NCBI GenBank assembly: GCA_917880885.1
Contig: OU862907.1
Span: 67,575,072-67,639,071, forward strand
Direction: 5' to 3'
Source of the DNA: Limnephilus marmoratus
Lineage: Eukaryota > Arthropoda > Insecta > Trichoptera > Limnephilidae
DNA length: 64,000 nt
Shown here piece by piece: positions 57,501 through 64,000 of the stretch. The notes beneath the pieces are model-generated. The model did no database searches, was not told the origin of the DNA, and worked only from the letters and a program-made list of their open reading frames with translations. Each line of letters begins with the position of its first letter. The stretch's first letter is position 1. Position numbers and translations under genes: made by a program.

Positions 57501-60500
57501 GGGATCGACTTGGGTTCTGTTAGCTAATGTGTTTGATATATAGTTTTCTTTTTTATAATGAGAGATTTGTCAGAGTTGATCTGCGATACTCACGTGAAGT
57601 TATGATAGTTGTACTGATAGCTGGGATGACTGGCTTCTGCTCCGTGTGCCTGAGGAATGGTTTGACCTGCAACAAAAGAACTCACATTAGTTTACACTAC
57701 TTCCCCACCTTCCTCTTCCCCATCTCAGCTTCACGACATACCTCACTTGGGGACGCCATGGTCTCAATGGCTCCAGACGGGAGCAGCTGGGACTTTTGTG
57801 AGGGATTCATAGTAAAAAAAATAATTTTAAAATGAGATTGCAACCTGATTTGCTTACCCCATTCCTGGTCTGCATCATTTTTTTTTGTTTTTCATAGAAA
57901 AAAAAACATCATCTACTTTTTGTAATCCAAACGCGCTCAAGTTAGATTCATTTTTAATAATCTATATATATAAAAATCTCGTGTCACGGTGTTTGTGTTC
58001 ACACTCCTCCGAAACGGCTAGACTGATTTTTATGAAATTTTTTATGTATATTTGGTAGGTATGAGAATAGGTCGCAAGGCATATTTCATACCGCTAGGTG
58101 ATTAGGGTGTCCCTATCCAGAAATTTTTTTAACAATTTATTTTTATATTTTTTTTTATTTGTCATCAAAAAATACCTATAACCCCAAATTTTCACCCTCC
58201 TGCCCCCACCCTCCCATTACAACAAATTTAACCGTCATTCGTATTTCAAACAGAATGAAATTATTTATGTTATTGAATGACAGATAGCGGTACGTCCACC
58301 TCATCGAACCAAAATATTCACTAGAAACAGTTTATACGGCAGAACAACGTTTTCCGGGTCAGCTAGTATTTAATAAAACTAAAAAAAAAAAGCCAAATTT
58401 CCTCAAAAATCATTAAAAATTGAATTATTTAATGGCTGATATTACGTAATTTAAAACATAAAGAAATCTTTTGGTTAAAAAACTAATTACTCTGAATACG
58501 GATACGAAATCGATTCCATATATGTAATCTCCTGTCAGATTTGTGTGATTGTCTATGGCTTGCAATTGCTTTTTCTACAGGCTGATTTGTAAGCTGCAGG
58601 GTTGCCAGTGCTTATGTTCTAAAATACCAACAATAAATGTTCAAATTCCCCAAATTGGGGAGAACAAAAAAAAATCCTTGCAATTCCCCCACAATTTTTC
58701 CCCTTGGAATTTCCCGCAAATTGGCAACCCCTATAAGCTGTGAGCGCTGTCGCCGACTTGGCAAATGTCAAATTCATGGTATACAACTTTAACCGGTCAA
58801 ATGCCGGAGCCGGGCCGGCGCGCGGGTCCTAATGCGCAGGCGCGGAAAATAATTCAAATATTTGAATAATATTGTCTTTGAAAAACTTTTGGTCTGCGAT
58901 TTTGACCCTTACATGTACGACATTTGTATGAAGAACAGTGTCAAAATCGCTTGCGCCATCAGTACTCTGGGTAGTGCTAAAGATTTCACTCGAATTGCCA
59001 CACTGGATTATTTTTAAAACGATTTCTTCCATGACAATGCGCTTTCAGATTTTACCGCGAAATTAACGGTCGTTATCATTATCGCGATGTATTTGTATCG
59101 CGATTAAAACGTCGTAAAACTTATTAATTTACGTAATAAATGCAAGTAATGTGATTTTAGTGGATAGTTTATTGTGTTGTGAACGTGTTTCAGTCAATAA
59201 AATGTACAATAGCTCAAAATTTATCAACAAAACATTCAATTCAAAATTCAAAGTGGTGGTTTTTTAGTGTTTTTTCGCGAAGTTCCGCGAAATTCCGCGA
59301 AATATCCCGGCAGCTGACTGGTTAAACATACATTAAATTTTTCTTTTTTTAATTTTTTTTATTCACAAAAAGATACATAAATAACAATAAATTTTATACA
59401 ATAATTAATTACATAATATATTAGCTGGTACCTGGCATGCGTTACTATGCCATTTAATAAAGAAATTGTTTCTCCCTGAGTGTCCTTTCCCATTCGTCCC
59501 GTTCCCCTTCCGCCTCCCCTTCTTCTCCTGCATCCTCTTCCCCTCTCGCATTCCCACTCCGTCACCTCCACCTTCCCTCTCCCCACTCCACTCCCCCCCT
59601 CCCCTTCCCACGTCCCGCGGATCCCCCTCCTGAGTTCCACTCCCCCCTCCCCCTCCCAGATTCCCCTCCCTCCCCCATCTCTCCCTGCCTCCCGCTTTCC
59701 ATAGCAATAGCCGCTTCCTCGCGTGCCACCAATAGCAATTTTTTTATACAAATTTCATAATGCCAGAGCTCACCTGAAGTTTTATAAAAACCTTGTCCTG
59801 ACAATAAAGAACACACAAAAAAGAGATTTTTCCAATTTGGTGCAGTCGTTCGAAAGTTATGCGCTTAGCAACACATTCAGAGATTAATTTTCTATTATGG
59901 ATGTATTTGATTTGCCCCAATAAATAAGAAGGGCATAAATTAATAAATAATCACGTATACTCACAGAATTGTGTGTTTAAACTAGTTGAAGTAGGCGACA
60001 GCGCTGACAGCCGATACATCAGCCCATAGAAAAAGCAATTGCAAGCCATAGATAATCATATGAATCGATTCCGTGTCCACAAAAGATATAGAATCGCATG
60101 GCAGTTTGGTTGTGTATTTGGCCTCTATTGCAAATTTAATTATTAATTATTTAATTTAATTATTTTTCTCAATGTGTGGAGAGAACATACCGTCTGTGTA
60201 GAGCGCCTTGCTGAAGAAGCGCGGCTGGTGCTCCCGACCGCCCAACTCTCGCGCTCTCTCCCTCTGCATTTCTTCTATGACAGTTTTCTGTTCTGTGGCT
60301 GCCACCTGCAACAAGCAAGCGTCGCTCAATCACAAATTATTACAAAGGTTAACATTTTAGATGCCACTGATGCATAAATCAAAATCAAGCCCACGACGCA
60401 GCTGCCTCGTAAAGGTTTTGCAAATCTCGCAACTTTTTTCGAATCCCGCACAGTTTTCAAATCCCACACCTTTTTTAAATCCCGCAACTTTTTCGAATCC

Positions 60501-62623
60501 CGCAACTTTTTCGAATCCTTCGCATTTTTCGAATCCCGCACATTTTTCGAATCCCGCAGGGATGAAGTAAAAATTTTAAAAATCCCACAGGATCTTGTGA
60601 CATTCGCAGAATTTTATTATGGTGTAGGTAATAAATTGAAATTATGTCGACATTTTTAAAAAATATTTAATATCGATTATCTTTGATACCTGCGACATGG
60701 CACAATCAAGTGAATCAGTTACTTGAGTCGGGCAAGAGTCAGAATAATAGAAAAGTATGTATGAGACGATGTACGAATGTGAATGAGGCAAGAATTGTGT
60801 GCAAAGGTGATCCGTCTTCTCTGCATACTGTTAATTAGTTAGTTTAGTTGTTGTCGGATGATCAGAGAAGAAGGAATGTCTCTTGGGCTGTACAATACCT
60901 GGTCCTCATTGGCGATGGCCTCCGACACCTTCCTCCAGAGGCGCTGGCTCTCAAAGTCCTGGAGTTTCTCCGCTACGACTATCTGCCTCTTCAACCGGCG
61001 CGTTTTCAACTCAGAGGCATCTATCAGCGGACTCTCTTCCTGGAAAATAAACAACTTGCACGTTATTCAAATGAAAATGGACGGGACAAAGGGTACCATT
61101 CAATCAATCTAACGGAGTGACGGCCAGCGTGATCGAGCGGTAAGGCTTTTGACTCGCAATTCGAAGGTTGCGGGATCAAAATTTTATTTGATTGATTTGT
61201 GTTATTTCACAATTAATTCATTTAAAATAATATATAGTATAATGGCGGCACGTTCCAGAGTGGAAGATATTCGCAGTATCGCCCTGGTGTAAGACCACCA
61301 TTCAGAATTGAAACGTTGTTTGAAATGGCTTCAGCCGTGTTTGGTGACCAGATCTGAATAGATCCTTCCTCTTTCCCATCTCCTTCCCCTCCCTACTACC
61401 TTCGGCCTCACAACATACACCAATTGGGGATGCCATAGTCTCACTGGCTCCAAATCGGAGTAGTTATGAGATATTCACAGAAAAAAAAGGTGTACATATT
61501 AACCTGTGACAAGCCAGGAAAAACACGGAAATTCCCTAACAAAGCAAGACTTTGAATTTTGAATTAAATTTTAATTTTGAGTTATAGTATATTTTATTGA
61601 CCGAAACACATTCCTAGAACAATAAACTATATACCAAAACAATATTACTTGCGTTAATTATGTTACTTGATAGGTTTTACGATGTTTTTGTCAAGCAACA
61701 TGCATCGACTTTGACAGATAAAATTCGCGGCAAATTTGACGCCATAGATAAAATGATTTAAAAATATTCTGGGGTTGCTAGGTGAATGAAATTTTTACCC
61801 AACTTATGGGGAAATGTTGGCGCAAGCGATTCTGACCTTGTTCTTCATACAAATTCTGTACATAGAAGGGTCAAAATCGCAGAAAAACATATATTTTTCG
61901 AAATATTTTTTTCGCGCAAGCTGCGTGTGCCCGCGCGTCTCCGGCCGATTACAGGTTAACCATAAACAGCTGATCAGAAATTGGGTAAAAAAAATATTAA
62001 AATAAATTATTTTTAACATTGTTCTAAAATAGTCTATGAAGTTTGGATTTGCAACACCTACCGTCATAATAGATAAAGCATTTCAATAGCTTCGTTTTAA
62101 GTCCAAAATAACAAACGTGGGAGCTACAAATTAAATATTAAAAAATCTGAATCAAGGAGATAATTGCCTTTTTTATCCGAAAAGCAATCGGAGACATTTA
62201 AAATGGCGCCAATACATGGCGAAAATCGCTCCAGTTGTTAAAATGTTACATAAAGGATTTGTAACAAGGTGTGTGCATACTTTTACACCACTTGAATACT
62301 TTTTCACTATATCTCGGTGTGTGTGGCACCTTCAATATTTACAGATTGACAATTGTGCATTGGTCAGATTGAACCTTAGAATTTTTTTGCAGCTGAACCG
62401 TTGTCAGGTGGTCAAACACCCATTATACTGGTTACGTTAAACCAAATGCAATAATAATGAGATATTGAAATGATGTGTGTCTGTGTGTGAGCGTTACCTG
62501 AGTCTTCTTGTCTCTGAGGTCAATCCGACCATCCCAATGTCCCTCGATGGTTGCCACGGTCTCCTTGTGATGGCGGATGCGGCCGGAGACCATGTTGATA
62601 GAATCTGAACCGCCGATGAACGG
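48385..62623 (-). CDS. OSBPL8: Oxysterol-binding-protein-related protein, ORP5/8 type, 3' seven exons
   Basis: Lipid-transfer protein; ORP5/8 members sit in the ER and exchange phosphatidylserine for phosphoinositides at contacts with the plasma membrane. Seven exons (62498-62623, 60899-61039, 60191-60305, 57594-57666, 53824-53944, 50006-50073, 48385-48589) all have GT-AG borders and matching phases and join to 282 aa. The first exon has SGRIRHHKETVATIEGHWDG, the lipid-binding-domain segment KETVATxEGHWD. Exon 2 has FESQRLWRKVSEAI and exon 3 AATEQKTVIEEMQRERAR, both typical of the domain's C-terminal helices. Exon 5 has a PWDD block. The last exon has a helix and a hydrophobic tail (VLALILAILVQGIALYYY) fitting an ER tail anchor. 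The EQVSHHPP signature and PH domain would lie in exons right of the window. OSBPL5/8 split not resolvable here. Confidence 0.85.
48650..48835. repeat. Repeat shared with 63180-63580
   Basis: GGTGTTTTCTCTTTCTAACA CCGTTTATATC, GTAAGGGAGACA and CCTACATGAGTTATTC blocks recur at 63180-63545, where another insertion splits them. Ends near GAGGGGTTAA. Confidence 0.55.
48886..49262. mobile_element. TIR MITE, TA target, about 377 bp
   Basis: Inverted ends TACACGGTGTCCGGAAACTC and its counterpart (ACGAGTTTGCGGACACGTTG on the plus strand), followed by a highly matched GTACAAGCGGGAAACTGGT segment. TA on both sides. Mariner-like ends; no intact transposase. Confidence 0.72.
49716..49920. mobile_element. 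Short TTAA MITE (205 bp)
   Basis: Ends TTAACCTGTCATTTGCCAGG and inverted TTAACCTGTCAAGGGCCAGG. It keeps family P termini, but the interior is mostly different. In the last ORP intron. Confidence 0.8.
50006..50073 (-). CDS. OSBPL8: ORP gene exon f (short linker exon)
   Basis: Found by phase: acceptor TTTCAG at 50074-50079, donor GTCTGT. 68 nt encode TEHSASETDSTNSHHIPRAP TQ and two bases of a Ser codon, the phase the last exon needs. Low complexity Ser/Thr/His linker; it could be an alternative exon. Confidence 0.7.
50404..51326 (+). mobile_element. TTAA MITE (family P), enlarged by an insertion
   Basis: Ends TTAACCGGTCAAAGGCCGGG and inverted TTAACCGGTCGAAGGCCAAG. Family P interior to about 50868; then about 400 bp of foreign sequence (50870-51275); then GCATGCGC and the normal right end. 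Confidence 0.78.
50870..51275 (-). mobile_element. LINE 3' UTR fragment nested in the MITE
   Basis: The minus strand ends in an (AAATA)n tail (ATTTATTTATTTATTTTATT on the plus strand at 50869). No coding blocks seen; assignment rests on the tail. Confidence 0.4.
51349..52110 (-). pseudogene. LINE ORF2 C-terminal fragment with 3' tail
   Basis: The minus strand encodes FEANLSFKSHISDIVSRANK, MLGFVLRNAR, YEALVRSILEYSSIIWAP and VQKRFMRYLY (52072 down), then after a frameshift RAIQLLNDS and stop at 51463. An AAATAAATAAAT tail is near 51349-51373. 5' truncated at about 52110, the usual outcome of incomplete reverse transcription. Confidence 0.8.
52117..52528 (-). repeat. Dispersed repeat family D, TTAACCCCTCCGC end
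   Basis: The minus strand begins TTAACCCCTCCGCTACTTTA at 52528. 52320-52528 is the inverted equivalent of 63794-64000. A 52185-52240 segment also resembles the interior of the 1.19-kb elements (near 4340-4400, inverted). TTAA at the end suggests another piggyBac-like family. Confidence 0.65.
52667..53140. repeat. Triplicated composite unit (MITE end plus SINE tail)
   Basis: Three direct units of about 160 bp start at 52667, 52829 and 52990. Each joins the TCAGTTGATTAGTCAGACAT transposon end to a T-run and an inverse SINE 3' end (ACCGCACAAGAGTCC ... GTATGTTGTGAGGCTGAAGG). The third runs on into a whole SINE. Confidence 0.8.
53050..53432 (-). mobile_element. tRNA-derived SINE, reverse
   Basis: T-run tail at 53050; body as elsewhere with small deletions; head at right with B-box counterpart ATTCGATCCCGCGACC and the A-box side at 53400-53430. 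Confidence 0.8.
53440..53762 (+). mobile_element. LINE 3' UTR fragment
   Basis: Ends CTCCCAGTCCTGCTGGAATA AAAACTTAAATAAATAAATA, a 3' end common to insect Jockey/CR1-type LINEs, with a TAAA-repeat tail. No ORF2 blocks remain. Confidence 0.6.
53824..53944 (-). CDS. OSBPL8: ORP gene exon e
   Basis: Acceptor CATTATTCAG, donor GTAAGG; 121 nt. Completes Thr, then PWDDAVDVLEYEEDYIIKTL and CRTEHDLLP...HQPE. Confidence 0.84.
54186..55035 (+). repeat. Family C copy 2, interrupted by a TTAA MITE
   Basis: AGCTGGTACCTGGCATGC...TATGCCATTTAA at 54186-54221 continues at 54738 with TTAATAAAGAAATTGTTTCT. The same sequence is unbroken at 59425-59480. Confidence 0.82.
54218..54741 (-). mobile_element. TTAA MITE (family P), reverse
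   Basis: Ends TTAACCTGTGACAAGCCGTA and inverted TTAACCCGTCAAGAGCAGGG. Interior reversed relative to 38896-39473, with GGTCTGCGATTTTGACCCTT and CAAAGTGGTGGTTTTTTAGT. The TTAA duplication is validated by the empty site at 59455. Confidence 0.87.
55050..55500 (+). repeat. Dispersed repeat family A, long copy
   Basis: GGCGGGTATGGGTACCGCCG through CTCTCCAGCCGG, CTTCACTCCTGGCCACACTG and the distal CCTCCACACAGC / ATGACATAGGCCCC / GGGGCCTCCTGTGTGG blocks. Confidence 0.78.
55501..56125. other. No gene recognised (ORP intron)
   Basis: AT-rich; GATGAGCGTCAT occurs twice near 55566 and 55601. No element ends identified. Confidence 0.45.
56134..56607. mobile_element. Element with opposed arrays of a 16-18-bp repeat, 8-bp target duplication
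   Basis: 56146-56270 has about eight copies of GACARTTCATCCKGC and variants. 56473-56600 has about eight in inverse orientation (GGATGAACTGTCG). A central spacer of about 200 bp lacks the repeat. An exact 8-bp direct repeat GTACTCTA flanks it (56126-56133, 56608-56615). No ORF. The TTAGG-like run at 56457-56473 is short and internal. Confidence 0.85.
56616..57240. other. No gene recognised (ORP intron)
   Basis: No coding motif. 57040-57180 is less AT-rich but shows no recognisable product. Confidence 0.45.
57255..57525 (-). pseudogene. LINE fragment: reverse-transcriptase motif next to 3' tail
   Basis: The minus strand encodes VDPMYMDFIKAFDKVCHKIL and KIRKLGIDGKLLDWFV (57520 down to 57380), the first catalytic Asp block. 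An (AAATA)n tail at 57255-57275 follows only about 120 bp later, so the middle of ORF2 has been deleted. Confidence 0.7.
57594..57666 (-). CDS. OSBPL8: ORP gene exon d
   Basis: Acceptor TTTTGTTGCAG, donor GTGAGT; 73 nt. Encodes QTIPQAHGAEASHPSYQYNY and HNF, leaving two bases of a Thr codon. Confidence 0.82.
57688..57822 (+). mobile_element. SINE 3' fragment
   Basis: CTTCCCCACCTTCCTCTTCC, GGGGACGCCATGGTCTCAAT, CTCCAGACGGGAGCAGCTGG and an A-tail. It lies 22 bp upstream of the acceptor of the 73-nt ORP exon (minus sense), so its presence affects the intron end. Confidence 0.78.
57961..58366 (+). mobile_element. Short non-autonomous Helitron
   Basis: Begins TCTATATATATAAAAATCTC after A and ends GGGTCAGCTAG before T: the TC start, CTAG end and A/T insertion site of Helitrons, with no inverted repeats or target duplication. 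406 bp, no Rep/helicase. Interior has GTGTCACGGTGTTTGTG and GAAACGGCTAGACTGATTTT, a pattern common to short lepidopteran Helitrons. Confidence 0.8.
58530..58788. mobile_element. Fold-back MITE fragment related to 46514-47017
   Basis: GTCAGATTTGTGTGATTGTC, GCTTTTTCTACAGGCTGATT and GTGAGCGCTGTCGCC resemble the arms of the palindrome at 46514 and the fragment at 59975-60110. Split by a small hAT element. Confidence 0.55.
58597..58733. mobile_element. Tiny hAT-like MITE (137 bp)
   Basis: CAGGGTTGCCA at left and inverted TAGGGGTTGCCA at right, flanked by (G)TAAGCTG at 58589-58596 and (A)TAAGCTG at 58733-58740 (7 of 8). Low complexity, no ORF. Confidence 0.72.
58789..59325 (-). mobile_element. TTAA MITE (family P), reverse
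   Basis: Ends TTAACCGGTCAAATGCCGGA and inverted TTAACCAGTCAGCTGCCGGG. Interior like 54218-54741. ORP intron. Confidence 0.82.
59421..59935 (+). repeat. Family C copy 3 (unoccupied TTAA site)
   Basis: GCTGGTACCTGGCATGCGTT, TATGCCATTTAATAAAGAAA, a 230-bp pyrimidine-rich tract, then ATACAAATTTCATAATGCCA and AACCTTGTCCTGACAATAAA. The frames on the opposite strand are purine-tract artefacts rich in Gly/Arg/Glu. Confidence 0.8.
59975..60110. mobile_element. Fold-back MITE fragment
   Basis: GGCGACAGCGCTGACAGC, ATCAGCCCATAGAAAAAGCA and CCACAAAAGATATAGAATCG match the inverse of 58505-58760 and the right arm of 46514-47017. Confidence 0.55.
60191..60305 (-). CDS. OSBPL8: ORP gene exon c
   Basis: Acceptor TTGTTGCAG, donor GTATGT; 115 nt, ends after the first base of a Gly codon. 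Encodes VAATEQKTVIEEMQRERARE and QPRFFSKALYTD. Confidence 0.86.
60420..60565. repeat. 18-bp minisatellite in ORP intron
   Basis: About eight imperfect units of TTTTTCGAATCCCGCAAC (variants CACA, TCGC). It lies about 115 bp upstream of the acceptor of the 115-nt ORP exon in the minus sense. Confidence 0.82.
60690..60845 (+). mobile_element. LINE 3'-end relic
   Basis: CATGGCACAATCAAGTGAAT, AGAGTCAGAATAATAGAAAA and GACGATGTACGAATGTGAAT match 17965-18100. Confidence 0.62.
60899..61039 (-). CDS. OSBPL8: ORP gene exon b
   Basis: Acceptor TATTTTCCAG, donor GTATTG; 141 nt, phase 0. 47 residues, EESPLIDASELKTRRLK... ending in AIANEDQ. Confidence 0.86.
61120..61490 (+). mobile_element. tRNA-derived SINE (ORP intron)
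   Basis: Head GGCCAGCGTGATCGAGCGGT AAGGC, degraded B box (GGTTGCGGGATCAAAA), body as at 19181, A-tail at 61482-61489. Confidence 0.8.
61499..61959 (+). mobile_element. TTAA MITE (family P)
   Basis: Ends TTAACCTGTGACAAGCCAGG and inverted TTAACCTGTAATCGGCCGG. Interior close to 39699-40168 and 42480-42858. Confidence 0.8.
62150..62260. repeat. Low-confidence repeat resembling 28180-28290
   Basis: AAGCAATCGGAGACATTTAA, ATGGCG.CAATACATGGCGAAA and CGCTCCA in the same order as at 28210-28262. Confidence 0.4.
62498..62623 (-). CDS. OSBPL8: ORP gene exon a (first in window)
   Basis: Acceptor TTTCAG before 62623, donor GTAACG after 62498; 126 nt, phase 0 at both ends. Encodes PFIGGSDSINMVSGRIRHHK and the conserved GHWDG. 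Confidence 0.86.
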
Positions 62624-62749
62624 CTGAAACCAACAAATAAAATTAAAAGACTAAAATTACTAGAGGCAGGAAAAGAAAGAGGGACCAAATGAATTTCTTC
62701 AAAAAATATACATACATGAAATAAAATTAACTTGTATTAAGTATTATTT

Positions 62750-62960
62750 TTCAACAGAAACTCCTAGCGGTGTGTGCACAATGTCATTGTTGAAAAATAT
62801 AAATAAAAGTGGTATTAAATGAGATCCTTGAAGAACACCGCTAGAAACTACATTGTAAAGGTAGAGGTCGAGTTTGAAGCTTCATTTAAAATACATATAT
62901 TTATTAACCCCCACATCTTTGACCATACTTTGTCAGAGGGTCAAAATATTTCCACTTTAC
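62750..62960 (-). pseudogene. LINE reverse-transcriptase fragment
   Basis: The minus strand gives VSSGVLQGSHLIPLLFIFFN NDIVHTP, the block normally reading GVPQGSxLGPLLF and followed by ND. Point-mutated; immediately downstream (minus sense: upstream) of the ORP exon region. Confidence 0.68.
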
Positions 62961-63179
62961 AACAAAATCAAAACAAATGGAATATTTCTCAACGCATCTG
63001 AAAACCAAACACTGTTTTTGAAAGGTGATGAAATATGCTTTAATTTTTTTATAAACTGAAATAAACATACAATTTTTGAAATATAAAAATAATTAAGAAA
63101 AAATTCCCAAAATTTCATAAAAAATTTTTTTTTCAAATTGCGATCCGAAATGGTCTTTTAAAGGGTGTACATTTTACTG

Positions 63180-63580
63180 ATTTTGTGGTTAAGTTTTATA
63201 TTTGAATACAAAGCGTGGTGTTTTCTCTTTCTAACACCGTTTATATCATACTAGCAGACCCGGCCACACGTTGCTGTGGCTTACCCAACCTTTATAACCA
63301 ACGCCATCTGTTAATTTGCATACATATCAAATTCACACCTCCCACTTGCCAGCTGCCCGCTGCCTGAATTGAATCTATGAATTTAAGACTTTTCTCTACT
63401 ATAATATACATGTATTATGCATATAAACCTTCCTCTTGAATCACTCTATCGATTGGTGAAAACCACATGAAAATCCGTTGCGTAGTTTTCTCACTTTGTA
63501 AGGGAGACACAACAATTTGTATGAGACCTACATGAGTTATTCTGTAATATAAAAAATTAAAATTAGCCTGACGGGTTAAA
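63180..63580. repeat. Repeat shared with 48650-48835, split by a Helitron-end-like insert
   Basis: Left half (GTGGTGTTTTCTCTTTCTAA CACC) and right half (GTAAGGGAGACA, CATGAGTTATTC) match 48650-48835. Between them, ACTAGCAGACCCGGCC is the inverse of a GGCCGGGTCTGCTAGT-type end, as in the Helitron at 57961-58366. Confidence 0.5.
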
Positions 63581-63589
63581 AACCAATGA

Positions 63590-63730
63590 ATTCTACAAAA
63601 AAACCATAAATATACCCAATAATGAAAAGAATAATTAGAAGTGGTCCTACACGAAATCCTTGATGAACACCGCTAGGAACTTTATTCTAAAGCAGAGTTT
63701 TGAAGCTTTATGCAAAATCGATTCACAAAA
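63590..63730 (-). pseudogene. LINE reverse-transcriptase fragment, second copy
   Basis: The minus strand gives VPSGVHQGFRVGPLLIILF, the same block as 62750-62960 with other mutations. Confidence 0.6.
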
Positions 63731-63793
63731 AAAAAAATGTATTTGGATTAAAAATATATGACAAAAACCATAATGGACTCAACGTCACTGATG

Positions 63794-64000
63794 TTAACCC
63801 CTCCGCGACGTAAGCAGATATAAGCGTTAAAAATAGGACAGCAGTCAAGTACAATAAGCGTGTTTATACGTCAGCGCGTGTGTTTCCATAGAAATCGTTA
63901 TAACTCCGTTATTGTTTTAGTTACATCCCTAAAACAAAAAGTCAAAGGTCGATAGTAGATCAAGCTGCACATTTCTATCAAGTTGTCTATGGAAATACAT
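63794..64000 (+). repeat. Dispersed repeat family D, cut by window end
   Basis: Begins TTAACCCCTCCGCGACGTAA and matches the reverse complement of 52320-52528 through TCAAGTTGTCTATGGAAATA. Confidence 0.72.

Noticed and set aside
59480..59816. Gly/Arg/Glu-rich and Pro/Ser-rich proteins at 33.6 and 59.5 kb
   Set aside because: Artefacts of the purine/pyrimidine-rich tract of family C.
60326..60541. Repetitive RDSKK protein
   Set aside because: Translation of an 18-bp intronic minisatellite; 18 is a multiple of 3, so the frame stays open by chance.

Overview
The window is eukaryotic, AT-rich DNA crowded with transposable elements. It looks like an insect genome. Signs are spliced GT-AG genes with short exons, irritans-type mariner, Jockey/CR1-type LINEs, tRNA-derived SINEs, TTAA-target (piggyBac-like) MITEs and a short Helitron that starts with TC and ends with CTAG, as in families best known from moths and butterflies. 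Lepidoptera is my best guess, but nothing here proves it.

Only two host genes are supported. (1) A plus-strand C2H2 zinc-finger gene has coding exons at 7847-8000, 9045-9185 and 9304-9947. It encodes 312 aa: two related N-terminal modules, one per exon, followed by seven fingers. (2) The 3' part of a minus-strand oxysterol-binding-protein-related gene of the ORP5/8 type occupies 62623 down to 48385. Its seven coding exons join in frame to 282 aa and end in a C-terminal membrane anchor. Its earlier exons lie beyond the right edge, and its introns are full of repeats.

Layout: 1-6.2 kb holds a 1.9-kb TIR element with 8-bp target duplications, a hAT-like element carrying LINE debris, and a head-to-tail pair of identical 1.19-kb TTA-target elements. 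6.2-10.3 kb is the zinc-finger locus. 10.5-17.2 kb is a decayed LINE holding a hAT element, a SINE and a 71-bp insert, flanked by tRNA-like repeats. 18.2-27.3 kb is a head-to-tail dimer of a second LINE (PHD-finger ORF1 plus endonuclease/reverse-transcriptase ORF2). The same SINE sits in ORF1 of both units, and one ORF2 is fully open (979 aa). 28.3-29.3 kb is an internally deleted mariner. 30.9-36.5 kb holds long inverted repeats, a tandem array built from a reverse-transcriptase motif and a 716-bp hairpin element. 36-43 kb is a cluster of TTAA MITEs, one nested in another, mixed with a second dispersed repeat (family A). 43-48 kb has an opposed pair of family A copies, a solo LTR and a 0.5-kb palindrome. 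48-63 kb is the ORP gene with its repeat-filled introns.

Most of the window's interest is in transposon biology: tandem element dimers, nested insertions with intact pre-insertion sites, hairpin elements able to give double-stranded RNA, and tandem arrays derived from element parts. Repeat boundaries without target duplications are approximate. All family names come from reading motifs, not from database searches.
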